Assembly: GCA_012845835.1 (NCBI GenBank)
Contig: JABAKD010000030.1
Span: forward strand, 13,611,076 to 13,675,075
Length of the DNA: 64,000 bases
Reading direction: 5' to 3'
Source: Undaria pinnatifida
Taxonomy: Eukaryota; Sar; Phaeophyceae; Laminariales; Alariaceae
The translations under genes and the position numbers were made by a program. Within the stretch, counting starts at the first letter, position 1; each line of letters starts with the position of its first letter. A model generated the notes under the pieces. The model ran no database searches and was not told the origin of the DNA. It saw only the letters and a program-made list of their open reading frames with translations. Positions 11,765-24,531 of the stretch are shown piece by piece.

Positions 11765-14234
11765 GGCTGAGAGGGAGTCACTGCGGTTCACCGTGTGGGA
11801 TGTCAACGTTGCTCATTTCAGCCAAGCTATGTAGTGTTGCAGCGCGTGGATCGTTGAGACCAAAAGATACTGCGATGCGTGGCCATTGTCCAGGCCAATG
11901 CCACACGGAGGGTCTATCTGTATGAACGGGGATCTAGCTGCCGAGAATCTCCCGTCTTCTGCAACTAGAGGGGATATATAGGAAATTTCCCGGCAAGGGG
12001 GTTTTCCGTTGAGGCGTGGAAACCCACGACAGAAACAAGCCCAGTAAATACCTCGTGTCTACTCGACACGACCCAAAAAGAACAAAGATCAAAGTTATAC
12101 GACCATGTCAAGTGCCAATCGATACCCCCCCGCGCAACGCGTCCATCCATCGTGCCTACATATCGCCCGTGATTGTCCCCTGGTTTTACTTTAATCGATC
12201 GAGTTGCGCGTTCGAACAACGGCAATCAAGGAGTTGATGTCTGTCAGAGAGCCAAAGCCCAATTCCTCCTCTAGCGACCTCAAGACAGTCAGGTGCGACC
12301 AGTTTCGGGCGTAGTGACCCAAGCCCGAGGGCGCCACCGTGCTAAAACTACAAGTAGTGCTTCTCCGGATTCGTTTTTTTTTATCGGAGTCTGTCGTGTG
12401 ATTACGGAGTCACTACTCACAAAAGAATTAGCGTGAGAACAACACTGGTAAGCTCAGGACTAGGAGCGTCATTTCTACCACGATTGACGGAGGCCGTGCA
12501 CAAAAACATGTGCAGCACACCAGACTCTCAAGAATTTTCAGTCTCATCGCCTTTTCGTTGGTAGCGTGTTCATTCCAATTTTCGCTACGACGGTGTCTTG
12601 CGACAGGCTCAAGGTCTCCCTAGCGTCGTTCCATTCTACCAGCGAGGAAATCTGCTCCGGCTGTTTTTTTTTGTGTACTTCCTTTGAATACACAGGGGCG
12701 AAACCCAAAAATTTTCTCGCTCGCACTATCTACCACCATGTACAGCACCACACCTCCCGAAATTCGCTGAGCGTGAGCGTATATAGCCTTCTACTGAGAA
12801 ACAACGCGCACAGCCGGGGAACCGTGGGGGGTCGCTCGCTGACATGTTCCCAGGAAACCAGCTTCACCGTCGGGACGTCGTTGTCAGTGGCCGAGAAGGA
12901 CGCCTGGACAAAAAAATTGACGGAATATACAGCCGGCGAAGGCCTCCTTCCGAAACGTAGTGGGACGGCGTCCATGTTGGTGTCCGGCGCCAGCATCACA
13001 TATGTTGAAGCAAAAGCAGAAGAGTGTCGCGCAACGAGAAAGAGTACCGTTAAGGCGGGTCGTGAAACTCTAGATATACGAGCGTGCACGTCTAGAGCGA
13101 GCATTCTAAGTGGTTACCACCGTACTTTGGCGGAAAAAAAGAAATTAGCTACATCGTATTAATAGCGGCCCTCTGACTGTTATGATTGAAGGTTGATACA
13201 ATATCGAGTCCCCAACCGACCTCGCCTTTGATGTTGATAAAATTCGTCACCAGCGTCCGGCACAACAGTTCGCCGGGGCCTCCTCGCGTGCCCACCGCCC
13301 TTCCCTTGATTTCAACCGCGCCAAGCAAAGCCGCGATTACTTCCGGCGTAGTTCATCTGTTTTGGCGATTTATAACCAGGGGGCCTGCGAGTCAGTTGCT
13401 TCGCCGGTCGACGAATTGGGACTAATCCCTCCCGGGGTGCGCCTTTTGGTTGAGTGCTGCATTTTACTCTGTAATTTCGTTAATTGGCTGGTTGAATCAG
13501 TCGGTATCGACTACACTGTCAAAACGATCAATCAGCATACTGGATTGCAGCAGAACACTGACTGAGCGAAGCGATTAACGCCGAGCTGCGCCCGGCCAGT
13601 CGCCCCCCCCCGTCGGCGAGGGGGCCCGCTGGAGGTGCCTCCGGAGGGGACAAAAAAATCGGGTTTTCGGCCATTTCCCATCACATTTGGTGCTCAAAAC
13701 TGCATTTATCCGGGGTGGTTGTGGTCATGGACACAGAAAAAGTTAATAAAAAAACTGAACGAGAATGCATGAAACGTGTGCCGATGATGTGACGACCTTC
13801 ATGGTTTTGGTTTTCGCGAAAGCACGTTATGAATCGCTCTGATACAAATGTGTAATATTGCTGATAGGTTCTCACCAACAAATGAAATACCAGAAAGCAC
13901 AAAACAAAACAAAAAACAAAACAAAAAATAACCCAAAAAAAACGAAGGAACGCTGAATGGTATCAGGAATCAGATACCTGATACTCAATGCCGAGATAAA
14001 AAGACCGAACATGACAAAATGAAACGCGGAAGGAACGCGCCACACGGCCCTCCTCTCTCCTCCTTTCTCTCTCCTCTTTCCTCCCGAAACGCAAATTGTG
14101 TGTTGTCGTACCATAATATGACGTTTTTCTTGGACGTACGTACTATAACGCCCAGCCCTATGACATCGGGTATTACTACCCGTATAATTGCTTGGCTCGG
14201 ACAAGGGTAACGTGTGTATTTTCTGCTATTTTTG

Positions 14235-15520
14235 GCGTTCATTCACATGCCGAATTTGGAACAAAATCTCCGTTGAAGGGAAATGATACAGGGTGTGCAA
14301 GTCTTCCCTTGGTATACATCTCTGCGGTACCGGAGTACAACTCGATTTCATGAAGGTTGAATGACGCGACTACTCGCGTGGAGTTCGCTCCACCGGGTAC
14401 TATTGCCGGAGGTCCACGGTAGTAACGTAGATATATTCTGTTTTTTTCTTGCGTATTTTTACGTAAGTCTTCCCTGGGTATACATCTCTGCAGTACCGGA
14501 GTACCACTCGATTTCATGAAGGTTTAATGACGCGACTACTCGCGTGAAGTTCGAAGTTCGCTCCCCCGGGTACTATTGCCGGAGGTCCACGGTAACGTAG
14601 GTATGTTCTGTTTTTTTCTTGCGTACTTTACCATGAGGAATGTGAAAAAAATCTCCATTGAACGGAAAAGATGCAGGGTGTTCAAGTCTTCCCTAGGTAA
14701 ACATCTCTGCGGTACCAGAGTACCCCGCGATTTCATGAAGGATTAGGGACGTGACTACTCGCGTGAAGTTCGCTCCACCGTGCGAAGAAGCTCATGACGC
14801 CTACCAATATTACCGGTACGTAAATGCAGGGAAACGTATGGATATTTTGCTATTTTGGCGTACTTTAACATGCCGAATGTGAGAAAAATATCCATTGAAC
14901 GGAAATTAAAATTATGTAGGGTGTGGAAGTCTTCCCTGGGTATACATCTCTGCGGTGCGGGAGTACCACGCGGTTTCATGAAGGTTTAGGGACGCGACTG
15001 CTCGCGTGAAGTTCGCTCCGCCGGGTACTATTGCCGGAGGTCCACGTTGTTAACGTACGTGCGTATATTCTGCTATTTTTGGCGTACTTTCACATGCCGA
15101 ATGTGACAATACATCTCCATTGAACGGAAATTATGCAGGGTGTGCAAGTCTTCCCTGGGTATACATCTCTGCGGTACCGGAGTACTGTGTACCGCGCGAT
15201 TTCATGAAGGTTTAGGGACGCGACTACTCGCGTGAAGTTCGCTCCACCGTGCGAAGAAGCTGATGCCGGGTAACTACTCCTATTACCGGTAGGTACATGC
15301 AGGGTAACGTACGTATTTTCTGCTATTTTTGGCGTACTTTCACATGTCGAATGTGAAAAATATCTCGCATGAACGGAAATTATACAGGGTGTGGAAGTCT
15401 ACTCTGGGTATACACCTCTGCGGTACCGGAGTACCGCGCGATTTCATGAAGGTTTAGGGACGCGACCACTCGCGTGAAGTTCGCTCCACCATGCGGCGCA
15501 ATTGCGTCTACCGAAGAGGG
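14235..15520. repeat. Satellite-like tandem array, six ~220-bp units
   Basis: The motif TCTTCCCTGGGTATACATCT and its variants recur at 14302, 14468, 14687, 14930, 15149 and 15398, spaced 166 to 249 bp. Each unit also has a GCGGTACCGGAGTAC block, a GATTTCATGAAGG block, CGCGACTACTCGCGTGAAGT and an ACATGCCGAATGTGA block. Units differ by substitutions and small indels, so the array is old. Short minus-strand frames starting MKS/MKP repeat because the unit repeats; they are not genes. Confidence 0.85.
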
Positions 15521-18500
15521 CTCATAGCTTTCAGCTCGGGCCGTGGCACATTTCTGTTGCTGCAAGGTACGTAAAGACTCAAAGACAACTCACCAGGGTA
15601 GACGATGGGATAGGCCAGTCACCCAGCTTGTCTCGTGCCAATCCGAGTTACCTACCGCTAAGCAGCGCGCAGTGAAGTACTGAACAAAACAGGCCATGAC
15701 TACCATAAACACGGGGTTGCAAACAATATTTCCCCGTCGACACCAGAAAGCCTTCCATTTTGAAGCGCCGTTTTTTCAATTTGTGAGGGGTGCATTTGGC
15801 AAGTACCGGGCCAGATCTGCTTTGCATTGACCAATCATAGAGCTTTATTTGCTTTGCATCGTAATGCACCCATTGTATCGAAACCCCATTCTGCTTTGCA
15901 CTGACCAATCAGAAGGCTCTATTCTGCTTTGCATTTGCTTTGCATCGCGCCGCAATTCAAACTGCTCTGCACGCTCCCCACTCGAACACTACCCACATTT
16001 TAGAAGCTCGAATGCCCTTCTACACACATTCCTGGAATGTCATGAGCTGGGTATCACCGTGCACATACCGGTAGACCCTAATAAGCCAACGTTTTCGGTG
16101 AGGATGGCCCCCTGCGTCGACAACCACCACCGCCAAAAAAGCGATACAGATCGGGTCTAGTTGGAGCGACACTGGAGCCTTGACCTGACCGGGCGAGTCT
16201 GTTTTCCGTGCCGTACGCGCAGCAGCAAGGCCAGCAACATGCAGCAATATCGTGAGTAGAAGGGTGATGCTTTCGCTGGTACTTTCATGCGCTTGATTGG
16301 TTGTGTATCGTTGTCTCGTAGGCTTCGTTTGACTAGATTCTGGTCAGGTTTGTAGGCGGTGTCTTCGTACGCTCCATTGCACGAATACATAGCGCACGGA
16401 TACAACCAGTGCACGAAACAGCAGCTACCAACTAACTGCTGTGTTGCAACAACAATAGGCCGCGGACAGCGGCGGTAACAGTACTAGGTACACCGCAGAG
16501 GGTAACAGACTGCTGGGGTTGCTACTGTACAGTGGTAGGGGTAATGCACATTGCTTTGAGCGACTGCTGCGGCGGTCGCGGCTGCTGTCTGCGGCATCCT
16601 ATTATTGCACGCGTTGAGCACAGTCATCGCGTAGTCACATGTGGAGGATATTGGCGGAAAAGGTCCACCATCAACAGCAACGTGTGACAGCGGCAGCAGC
16701 GGCAACTGGGTTGCTACATGTATAGAGTGATAGAAGCTGTGTCAATTACTTTTTTAGACCTCTGCTGCTGCTGCTGCTACTGCTGCTACTGCTACTGCTG
16801 CTGCTGTCCTTCTTCTACGGCTACTGCTGCTGCTGCCCGCGGCTCCCCAACGCACGTACCGTATTGCCGGGCAACATGCACACCGCGCACGTAGTCGATA
16901 TACTGTTTTCCCAGGTGTGGAATAACAGCGGCAGTGATAGGCATGGCAACAGCAACTGTCACATGAAGCAGCAGTAGCCGCTGCAAAAGCTGGGGTTTAT
17001 GCTGTACAGTATCAGTAGTAGCTGTGTCGGTTCCGCTAGCTGTTGAGGATGTTGTTGCTGTTGTTTACGATGTCCTGCTGTTCGTATCGCCGAGCAACTG
17101 TCGCCGTATACTTACGTACACTTACACAGATTGTCCAAGTACACAGGTTGTTAAGTGCACAGGTACTGTACTCTGGTTGGTAGGAACCTCAAGTCATCCA
17201 AGATAGGAGTCAGCAGCATCTGTACAGCACCGTTTATCTCTTCGCCCTTGCTTCTTGAAAAAAAATGCTCATAGATTGATGGGATCCTCAACGCCGAAGC
17301 ATCCATCGGGAGCACAATATGGCCTTTGGCAGGAGTGAGAAACGCGGACAAGGGGAAAGGATTCCGCCACGTTAAGGTGAGGTTGACTGGTTGTCGAGTA
17401 GATGGCGCGGAGGGACGATTCGTTCATGTCTCGTTCAGGCTTGAGCAACGTGCACCGCAACGCGTGTGATGCGTCACGTTCTACCGTGGACGTTCATCTC
17501 TTGAACTTGTTTCCATCCCATACCTCACATCCTTTCACGTTCTTCCCCTCCTCAGATGTACAGTATTGGCGTAATGGCGTCCAGACTATTTCTGCCTGCT
17601 GACGTGTGACTGGTGATGCTGTTCCCTACCACTCTTTTAGGACGTTGCGCGGTGGGCGTGAAGGCCACCACGCGCACCGATCATGCACCTGTTCGTGGAG
17701 TGGGGCTCAGAGCCGTGACGGACGACATCGGCGCAAAACCATGCATAGCATTCCCAGGGAGAACGATGCGGTGAGAGTCAGTTGTAAATGTTCATGTGCT
17801 CTGCCCATGTAATACACTTCTACGTTCAGTTTTCAATTTTGGTGCTTGAATCCAAAACCGCCCCGTCAGTGTGAAATATGCATTGATGAGCATACCGCCG
17901 TTGGCCCCTTAATGTTTTCTACTTTCTTTGTGGTCGAATCTGTCCGGCCGCCACTGTTTTGGTATGACAAGTCAGCGAGTCAAGCAGAAGACGCCCGTTG
18001 GGCCGGAAGAAAATGATACTTCGCGCAGTCGTTCTGTCCTAGCAAGCACAGTGATACGTTAGGTTGTGCTGGTAAGTTTCAAACCCTCCGGCGTGTCATA
18101 TATCGTGTCGGGGTTGAGTACCAATTTACTCAAAAAACACTTGAAGAATCACAGGTGACAAAGATAAAGATTGCGCTTGGAGTGCGAACCATGTGAGCGA
18201 GTACAATGAGGTCGCGTCTCAGGCGCCTTTTTTTTCCTTGTTTCGTGCGTGTACCTGGGATTGCAAACAATTGCTTGCCTCGTACGCCATGACCGGCTGG
18301 CGGAAATGTCGCCTTGCTGCTTATCGCCCGTCCCCAAAATCTGTCTTCCTATCATCCCAATTTCCAGCGCCCCAGACGGCGAGTCTCAGTTGGAGCCCCC
18401 GACAAAATTAAGCCGGGTGCGGAAGACCTTGGCCTATTGGATCCGGCCTTCGATTTTATCTCATCAAGGTGAGTTTAGACGTGCTTGCGCCGGGGGGGAC

Positions 18501-21033
18501 GGGGGGGGGCTGCATAGCTATGGGTAGACAATACAAAGAAATATCTTGGACAGGGCGGCTCGATTGCTTCGTAGATCATTGGGGCTATACCGTTGTACGG
18601 CGCCACTCAAAGTTTGACCGCATTGACTATAATTGGCTCACTGTCACGACCGCAATAAAAATGCGACTTCGGTATGGTTGGGATCTTTGGAGATCGTCAA
18701 TTAATAACTCAACTCACCTGGGCGCAGTCAGCATCGCCGAAAACTATTGTTTGCGTGCCATCGCGTATGATGTCTTCATATTTAGCGAAGTAGTACAGTA
18801 GGCATATGCCGGAGGGGGGCGTGCTAAGCACAACGGAGAGTTGCAATGTACCAAGTAGGCAGCACTATTTATGGGTCGCTTTCGCTCGTAATTCAATTAC
18901 AGTCGCTCGCTCTGCGTCCAAACCAGCCGCAGTGAACTCTAGTTCTGGCCACCCCTCTCAAGGATCGTTGTCGACGCTAAAATCCCCAGTAATTCCAACG
19001 ACGGCACAGGGACACGGACTCGGAGTTGCTAGCGTTTGCTAGGGGTTTACGCTCTCTGCTGATAGACAATTTTCTGGAGATACAGCCTCGTGGTAGTCGA
19101 CCCCACTTTTCAATGGTGGGATTGAAGAAGATATCACATGCCGTGGATTTTTTCTGGGCTAGTGGCCGCGCAGATTGTTAGCGAGACCAGCGTGGGGTTT
19201 GCATTTTTTTCGCTACATCTGGAGGTGACGGTTGAACACCAGCTGCTCTGTATGGAGCTGCATTCGTGCATCGTTCTTTGGACTCAATGTATACTGCCTG
19301 CCTTTATTCCGTTGCCACTTCGAATTGCGGCGTTATGATAGCATTGAGTTTTCAGTGACAGATAACCCTCGTGTTGCCATCCCCTGTGTCCTCCCTGCTG
19401 TTTGATCTGTTCGCGCCGTTAGCAGGATGTCTGCCGGGACACTATCGTCAAGCCTTTCGCCACCTTAGTATCTCGAAAGGGAAAACTCCGCAGGTACTGC
19501 ACTTCACTGCCTTTGCGGCGAGCCGGAATGAAGCTGTAGCAATTCCAGAACGAGGTGCTGGCCGACCGACTAGAGGTGGAAGGCTGCGAGTGCAACTTTT
19601 TCGCAGGAATTCAAGAAAGACGTTGACGCGAAGCGGGCAATATAGCAACAACACCAGCAAGAACACCACTCTTCCGAGGGTCCCTGCGTCGCAAACAGCT
19701 CAAGCATGACCAGAACCGTCTGGCTTCGCTTGTGCTGTAAACGGGGTAGAGGTGGAGGGGGCAGTCTACCTTTTGTTATGGGGTGTTGGTGTTAGGGAGG
19801 GGAGTGGGTGATGTGACGACCGAGGGACTAGAGAAGACGGTGACGTTGGCAACACTGACGTGAGAGGTGGAATTGTGGGCGGAGTACCGCCAAAGGTAAG
19901 ATAGAACGCTTAAGTGGGAGGCTGCCGTTTGATATCCCTACGCAGACGTGTAGCACGTGCCAACCAGTAGCGCCCAGGTTTGGCTAGGGTGGACCCACGG
20001 CTGATGGGCAGGAGGTCTGAGCAGGAATAATTTTCAGATACAAATATGATTCCAGTCAAGCTTTGACACGTCGAGGCCGCGTCGTCGCTGTCTGTGCATG
20101 CGCGCAAAGCAAGCGATACCTACAGGGGGCAATGCCGAAGGTAGAAAGGCGAAGTGTGTTTAGTATGGCATGAGGAGCGTACACAGGCAGCTAATCCAGG
20201 CTGCGGTATAAGCCAGTGCAAGCCTCGCACATACATGCGTATTCGTACGTGCGTTGTATGGGCCCATGTCTCGTCTCAGTGGTGTGGCCCACGAAAGGCC
20301 GCATGCACACGTACGGATTGCAACTGAAGATTATTACTATCGGTACTCGTACTATACTGCACCTGCTACACACCAGGCTATATGGTAGGACAATATGTAC
20401 TCTCCGTCCGGAATTCAGCATGCTGCTGTATTTATTCGTGAACCTTCCGCATGCTGTACGTCTCGAGTCCCTAGGTGCCACATCTTCCGCGTATCCTACC
20501 AAACGGTAAAAAAGATATCGCCAGACTATAGCACTCTACAGCAGCATTGCACTCGTTGCATAGACGACTACCACGGCCGTGCGTGACATTCTGATGGACA
20601 GGCAACCTAGTCAACACCCGTTCCACACTCGTAGTCGACACAATAAGGGATATGGCGGCACAGAGCGGCTTTAATCCCTTGCGGCATCGCACCCAAAACT
20701 CTGTTTTTTTTCCCTTTAGACTTGTCTACATACGATAGGGGTTTCCACAAAAATTCCACGGGCTTCGCCCGCGGAATTAAATTATAAAAAGCTGGCCCGG
20801 TACATCCCAAATTTGCCGTGCAGCACCGCCGTCTCCTGGTTCCCGCCGGACAAAAAAGACCAATCTACTGCTGGATTGGATCCCGATAGAAAAATGCCGT
20901 TATTTCTGTTGGAACGCCAGACATCGTGGGATCGCGGGATCCCAGATCGCAGCTGTACTCTTCTACTGCTACGCAGCTGGACAAGAGTGCTCCATAGAGC
21001 GTGTTTTGTGGTGTGTGATTATCAGCTGCAGAT
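15521..21033. other. Gene-poor intergenic region
   Basis: No supported gene. Near 15810-15960 the phrase TCTGCTTTGCA recurs with TGACCAATCA pieces. A CTG tract lies at 16762-16840. A hairpin of the form ATTCCACGGGC / GCCCGCGGAAT lies at 20754-20779. The last few hundred bases probably hold the promoter of the gene starting at 21034. Confidence 0.4.
16762..16840. repeat. (CTG)n trinucleotide repeat
   Basis: Interrupted CTG/CTA repeat, densest at 16762-16807 and resuming to about 16840. Similar short CTG/CAG/CGG tracts occur near 46014-46205, 49200-49240 and 62850-62910. Confidence 0.8.
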
Positions 21034-24000
21034 ATGGCTCAAGGAAGCTTCAAGAAAAGTGCCGGAGCGCCCAAGGTAAAGGGAAAGGCTGGCAGAGGAA
21101 ACGTGGCGGCGAAATCAAAGCGATTGGTCAACAAAGGCAAAACTGCTGTCAAGAAGGGCGGTGAGTGGCGGCAGGCGGCATAGCGGCATGAGGTTGGTGG
21201 TGCGGTACTGCTGGATACCTGGTACATATATTATTAAAATAAAAATACACTCCAGCAAGCTGTGTGTGATACTCCGATCACGCGTATTACAGTGTGTGTC
21301 CTCATTAAGGATATAGGTCGGCGACTCCCCTTGGAACTACAGCAGTGTAGCTTGTAGGCTTGTACCAGGGTCAACAGGGTGAAATTAGTCAGTCTGATTT
21401 CGTGTGTCGTTGGGCCCGTGTGGGTGTTTGTTGTGTACGTTCGTTCCGAGTCGCCCAAGAACATCGATGCGCTACTGCGGTAGTGATGGTAGTAGAGACG
21501 GTGTGACTATTTAGCAGGCGCTTTAGGTCTTCCGGGCGACTCACGAACATGTGTTGACTCTGTGAAGATGCGCACGCGCACCAACATCCGAGCCTCAGTT
21601 TCGACATCGGCGTTCTCCGACGAGGCATCTCCATTCTCACTGCTGTCTTGCGTGCGCGACGTTGTTGCCCACGTTTCTTCGTTCTTGATTCTTCATGCTC
21701 TGCCCTGCCTGAAGAAAAACACGATCAAGGAAAACAAGCATGTAACGAGGAACTCCCTTTTTGGTAAAAGCTCGATATGTTGTTCCCTGCCACTACTGTG
21801 TCTAGCTGTGTTTACGCTCCCAACCTCCCACCTCCCTCGTCGTCTCACAAATGCCTGTCGTTGTCATCTGCCATTCTGCCCTGTCCCCGCGACGCCCCAC
21901 AGCATGGGCCATGCCGCCAAAACAACATAAACAACGAGAGGCCGCCAAGGAAGACATGGTGAGTCAAGAATCAGTAGTAGTCAACATCCTTGTGTGTACC
22001 AACTTTAATATGTTCAAATTTGGTGGCTGCACACTCAGATGAGTGACTGGTGACGGTCTTCAGAGGCTAACACAGAGTCGTGGCGAGACGAGCACGAGCT
22101 CGAGCCTAACGGCTTAACCGATAATGATTTAGACCATGGTGAATCACTTGAAATGGGCGCTAGTTGGGCCTACAGAAACCTTTGTCGCGACGAAGTGTCA
22201 AAAGTTCAGATGCAGGTGTGAAGAGCGAACTTGGTGTATAATCACCCCTGTTCTGCTCCTCTTCCTTCTTATGGTAATGGAGATTTTCGGAAAATAGAAG
22301 AACTATTAACAACCTTGATCAGGGATAGCGTTGCTCTTGGGCTGACGAAGTATCTCCCCCGCAAGAAACGGTAGCGGTTTATTTTCACCCTGAGCAATGT
22401 TCTTGCTCAGGGTAAGGTCTACCCTGAGCAAACGAAAGGCACAGGGTTGCATGGAACAGAGCGCAGACGATATCAGGGTGCCTGCACCGCCGCGAAAGTA
22501 GCCTGGGGCGGACGCCGACTAGCCGCCATACTGTAGGGCGACGCGCCATCTCCTCAAACCAGACATCGGTTGTTGATGCCATGGCGGCTAAATTGTTGTG
22601 TTGTACTCGTGCCATCTCGCAGCAAACAAAACCTGTATTCACAATCAAGAGTACAGCAAGCAACCTTACGCTGGGTGACGTCGGGGAGGAGGGTCGAGGC
22701 GCACGCCCACTCGCCGCCAAAGGGGAGAGCGACAGGGCGCACTACCTCCTCCAACCAGTGGTCGCTTGGTGATACTGCTGTGGCGGCGAAAGCAACACAG
22801 CAGATCGACCTAGGCGCACAAAATGAGGAGATTACGTGGATGGAGAATGGATGTGTCCACGACGCGACGCAGCCCGATATGCTAACTACCAGTGCAGCCT
22901 CGAGCTGACTGACGGCAAAGAGGACGGCGACGATGGCGACACTATGTGATAGGGGATAAGAATCGGGGGCAGCAGGTCGCGGTGGAAGGTAGTGGAGCAC
23001 CGTGCGTGCTAGACCGGCACGACGGTCGATACTCGTCGCTATTCGGGCGCACGTCCTATCTTTCTCACGCGGGAGCACAGCCTGCTCGCTCATCATATTT
23101 TTGACAGCTTACCCGATACTCTGCATACACGTATTGACTACAATGAACATCTACCTTTGACGGTTGGATATCTCGAGGGTTGTACTTTTTTAACATATGT
23201 TTGTAGCGTTCGACGGTAGGTCTAGATATCTGGCCTATACGAAGCTCTAGAGTTACCCTTGAAGCTAACCGCTCGTGCGTGTGCATCTGCTGCCCGCGCC
23301 GCTGATCGCCCCAACGAATGCGCAGGTGGTGCCCTTGCGCTGTACGAATTGCTCACGCGTAAGCTTTGCGTTAGAACCGTCAAGCTTGCCATTCCAGAAG
23401 CACTTCAACCGTAGTAGCAGAAGTCGAGGCAGCAGGAGATAACTCCCGCACGAGAAATACTGACGAATATCGTATGCCATCCCTGAAGCTCTTCCGAATT
23501 GGGTGCTGTACCACAAGTTTTTTTCCACCCAAGTATTCTGTCGTTTTTGCATCGCTTGAACGCGTCGTTTCACTCGCTGGCTCCTTCATAACACAGGCAA
23601 GAACGAAGATGATTAACGCCACGAACGAAAAGCAAGCGGCGGCGAAGTGTTTCCAGAACCAAGAGAAGCTCTTCCTCACCGACGTCAAGGTGAGTACCGG
23701 TCGCATCCGCCACTTACTGAGGCGTTCGTGTCTGGCGCTCTTGTCAATATCGAGCTAAGGAAGTCTCTGCTGGCCTTGCGGATGCGGTCCCGTAGCAGTT
23801 GTGGCGTGCCTGGGGTGCGAAGCACTCAACACCAGCCGTCGCCATGTATTGCTGCTATCCCTTCAAGAGTGGTGGACTCAAGACACTGACGCCTGGAAAA
23901 CGAATTTGATTGGAAAAGCTGGAGGAAAAAATGGGCACCTTTTTTTTTTTAGCATGTCAATAACTGAGCGGTGGCTGTACTTGATGCAACCGTCCCGGAA

Positions 24001-24531
24001 TAAAGATCAGCACCCGCTTGGCCCCGACCGTGCTTCTTGTCAGGGGGTAACAGATCGGACTTGCAAAACGAAGGAGGTAATGGGTGCACGATTCCATCGT
24101 AGTGTACCTTCGGCCAGAGTGTGAGCTGCCCCAGCTCTATACCAAACCGTGTAATCTAGAGAGTGGATACCGTTGCTTTATAGAAAGTACGGTCCGTATT
24201 CTTCATGAAACACGCAATTGTGCCGTTCGACGTGTTCGCCCACTACCTGGCGAGAACGTTTGACGAGGCCCGCCTATACCCGCCTCTTTTCGGCTGACAG
24301 GAAAGCGGCCGCGAGTTGGCGCGCGACATCAAGCGAAAAGCGCTCAAGCGGAAGAAGTCGCGCATCGAAGAGAAGCTTGACATTGCAAAAGAGAAGGTGA
24401 TGAGACACGAAACATTGTCGGTGCTCCTTATTGTATTACACGGAGAGCGAAGAAATGTCATATATCACACGGCCCCAGTTTTGTTTTGCTCACCTTCGGC
24501 CTTTTGCACGCGATGGAGCGACTTCAGCTAG
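21034..24531 (+). CDS. Small lysine-rich protein, UPF0390-like, 4 exons
   Basis: Exons 21034-21160, 21903-21958, 23597-23689 and 24301 onward. Borders are GT-AG and phases fit (1, 0, 0). The N-terminus MAQGSFKKSAGAPK followed by a basic stretch resembles the UPF0390/DUF2462 family (Leydig-cell tumour 10 kDa protein homologs), small basic proteins probably linked to nucleoli or ribosome assembly. Exon 3 (INATNEKQAAAKCFQN, then KLFLTDVK) and exon 4 (RELARDIKRKALKRKKSR) are highly charged and likely helical. The 3' end is uncertain. Exon 4 may be spliced at 24396 (AAG/GTGATG) into an exon I could not place, or it may read on to the TAG at 24529-24531, giving 168 residues; the extra tail does not look conserved. 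The family call is moderate; that this is a real spliced gene is more certain. Confidence 0.6.
22386..22412. repeat. Short hairpin in an intron
   Basis: ACCCTGAGCAA and TTGCTCAGGGT form an inverted pair with a short spacer, and a further ACCCTGAGCA follows at about 22420. It lies in intron 2 of the UPF0390-like gene. It resembles the end of a small mobile element. Confidence 0.45.

Larger units (their letters stand above)
9533..14234. other. Gene-poor intergenic region
   Basis: No supported gene. It holds a ~20-bp minisatellite (9905-10022), a strongly G-rich tract (10440-10700), a possible decayed coding fragment (11583-11764), and several mid-length open frames on both strands near 12566-13162 without recognisable motifs. 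At 13890-13950 there is an A-rich simple tract. Confidence 0.45.

Noticed and set aside
12566..13162. 198-codon plus frame and overlapping 124-codon minus frame
   Set aside because: No recognisable motif, no splice partners with family similarity, and both strands open at once; kept out as unsupported.
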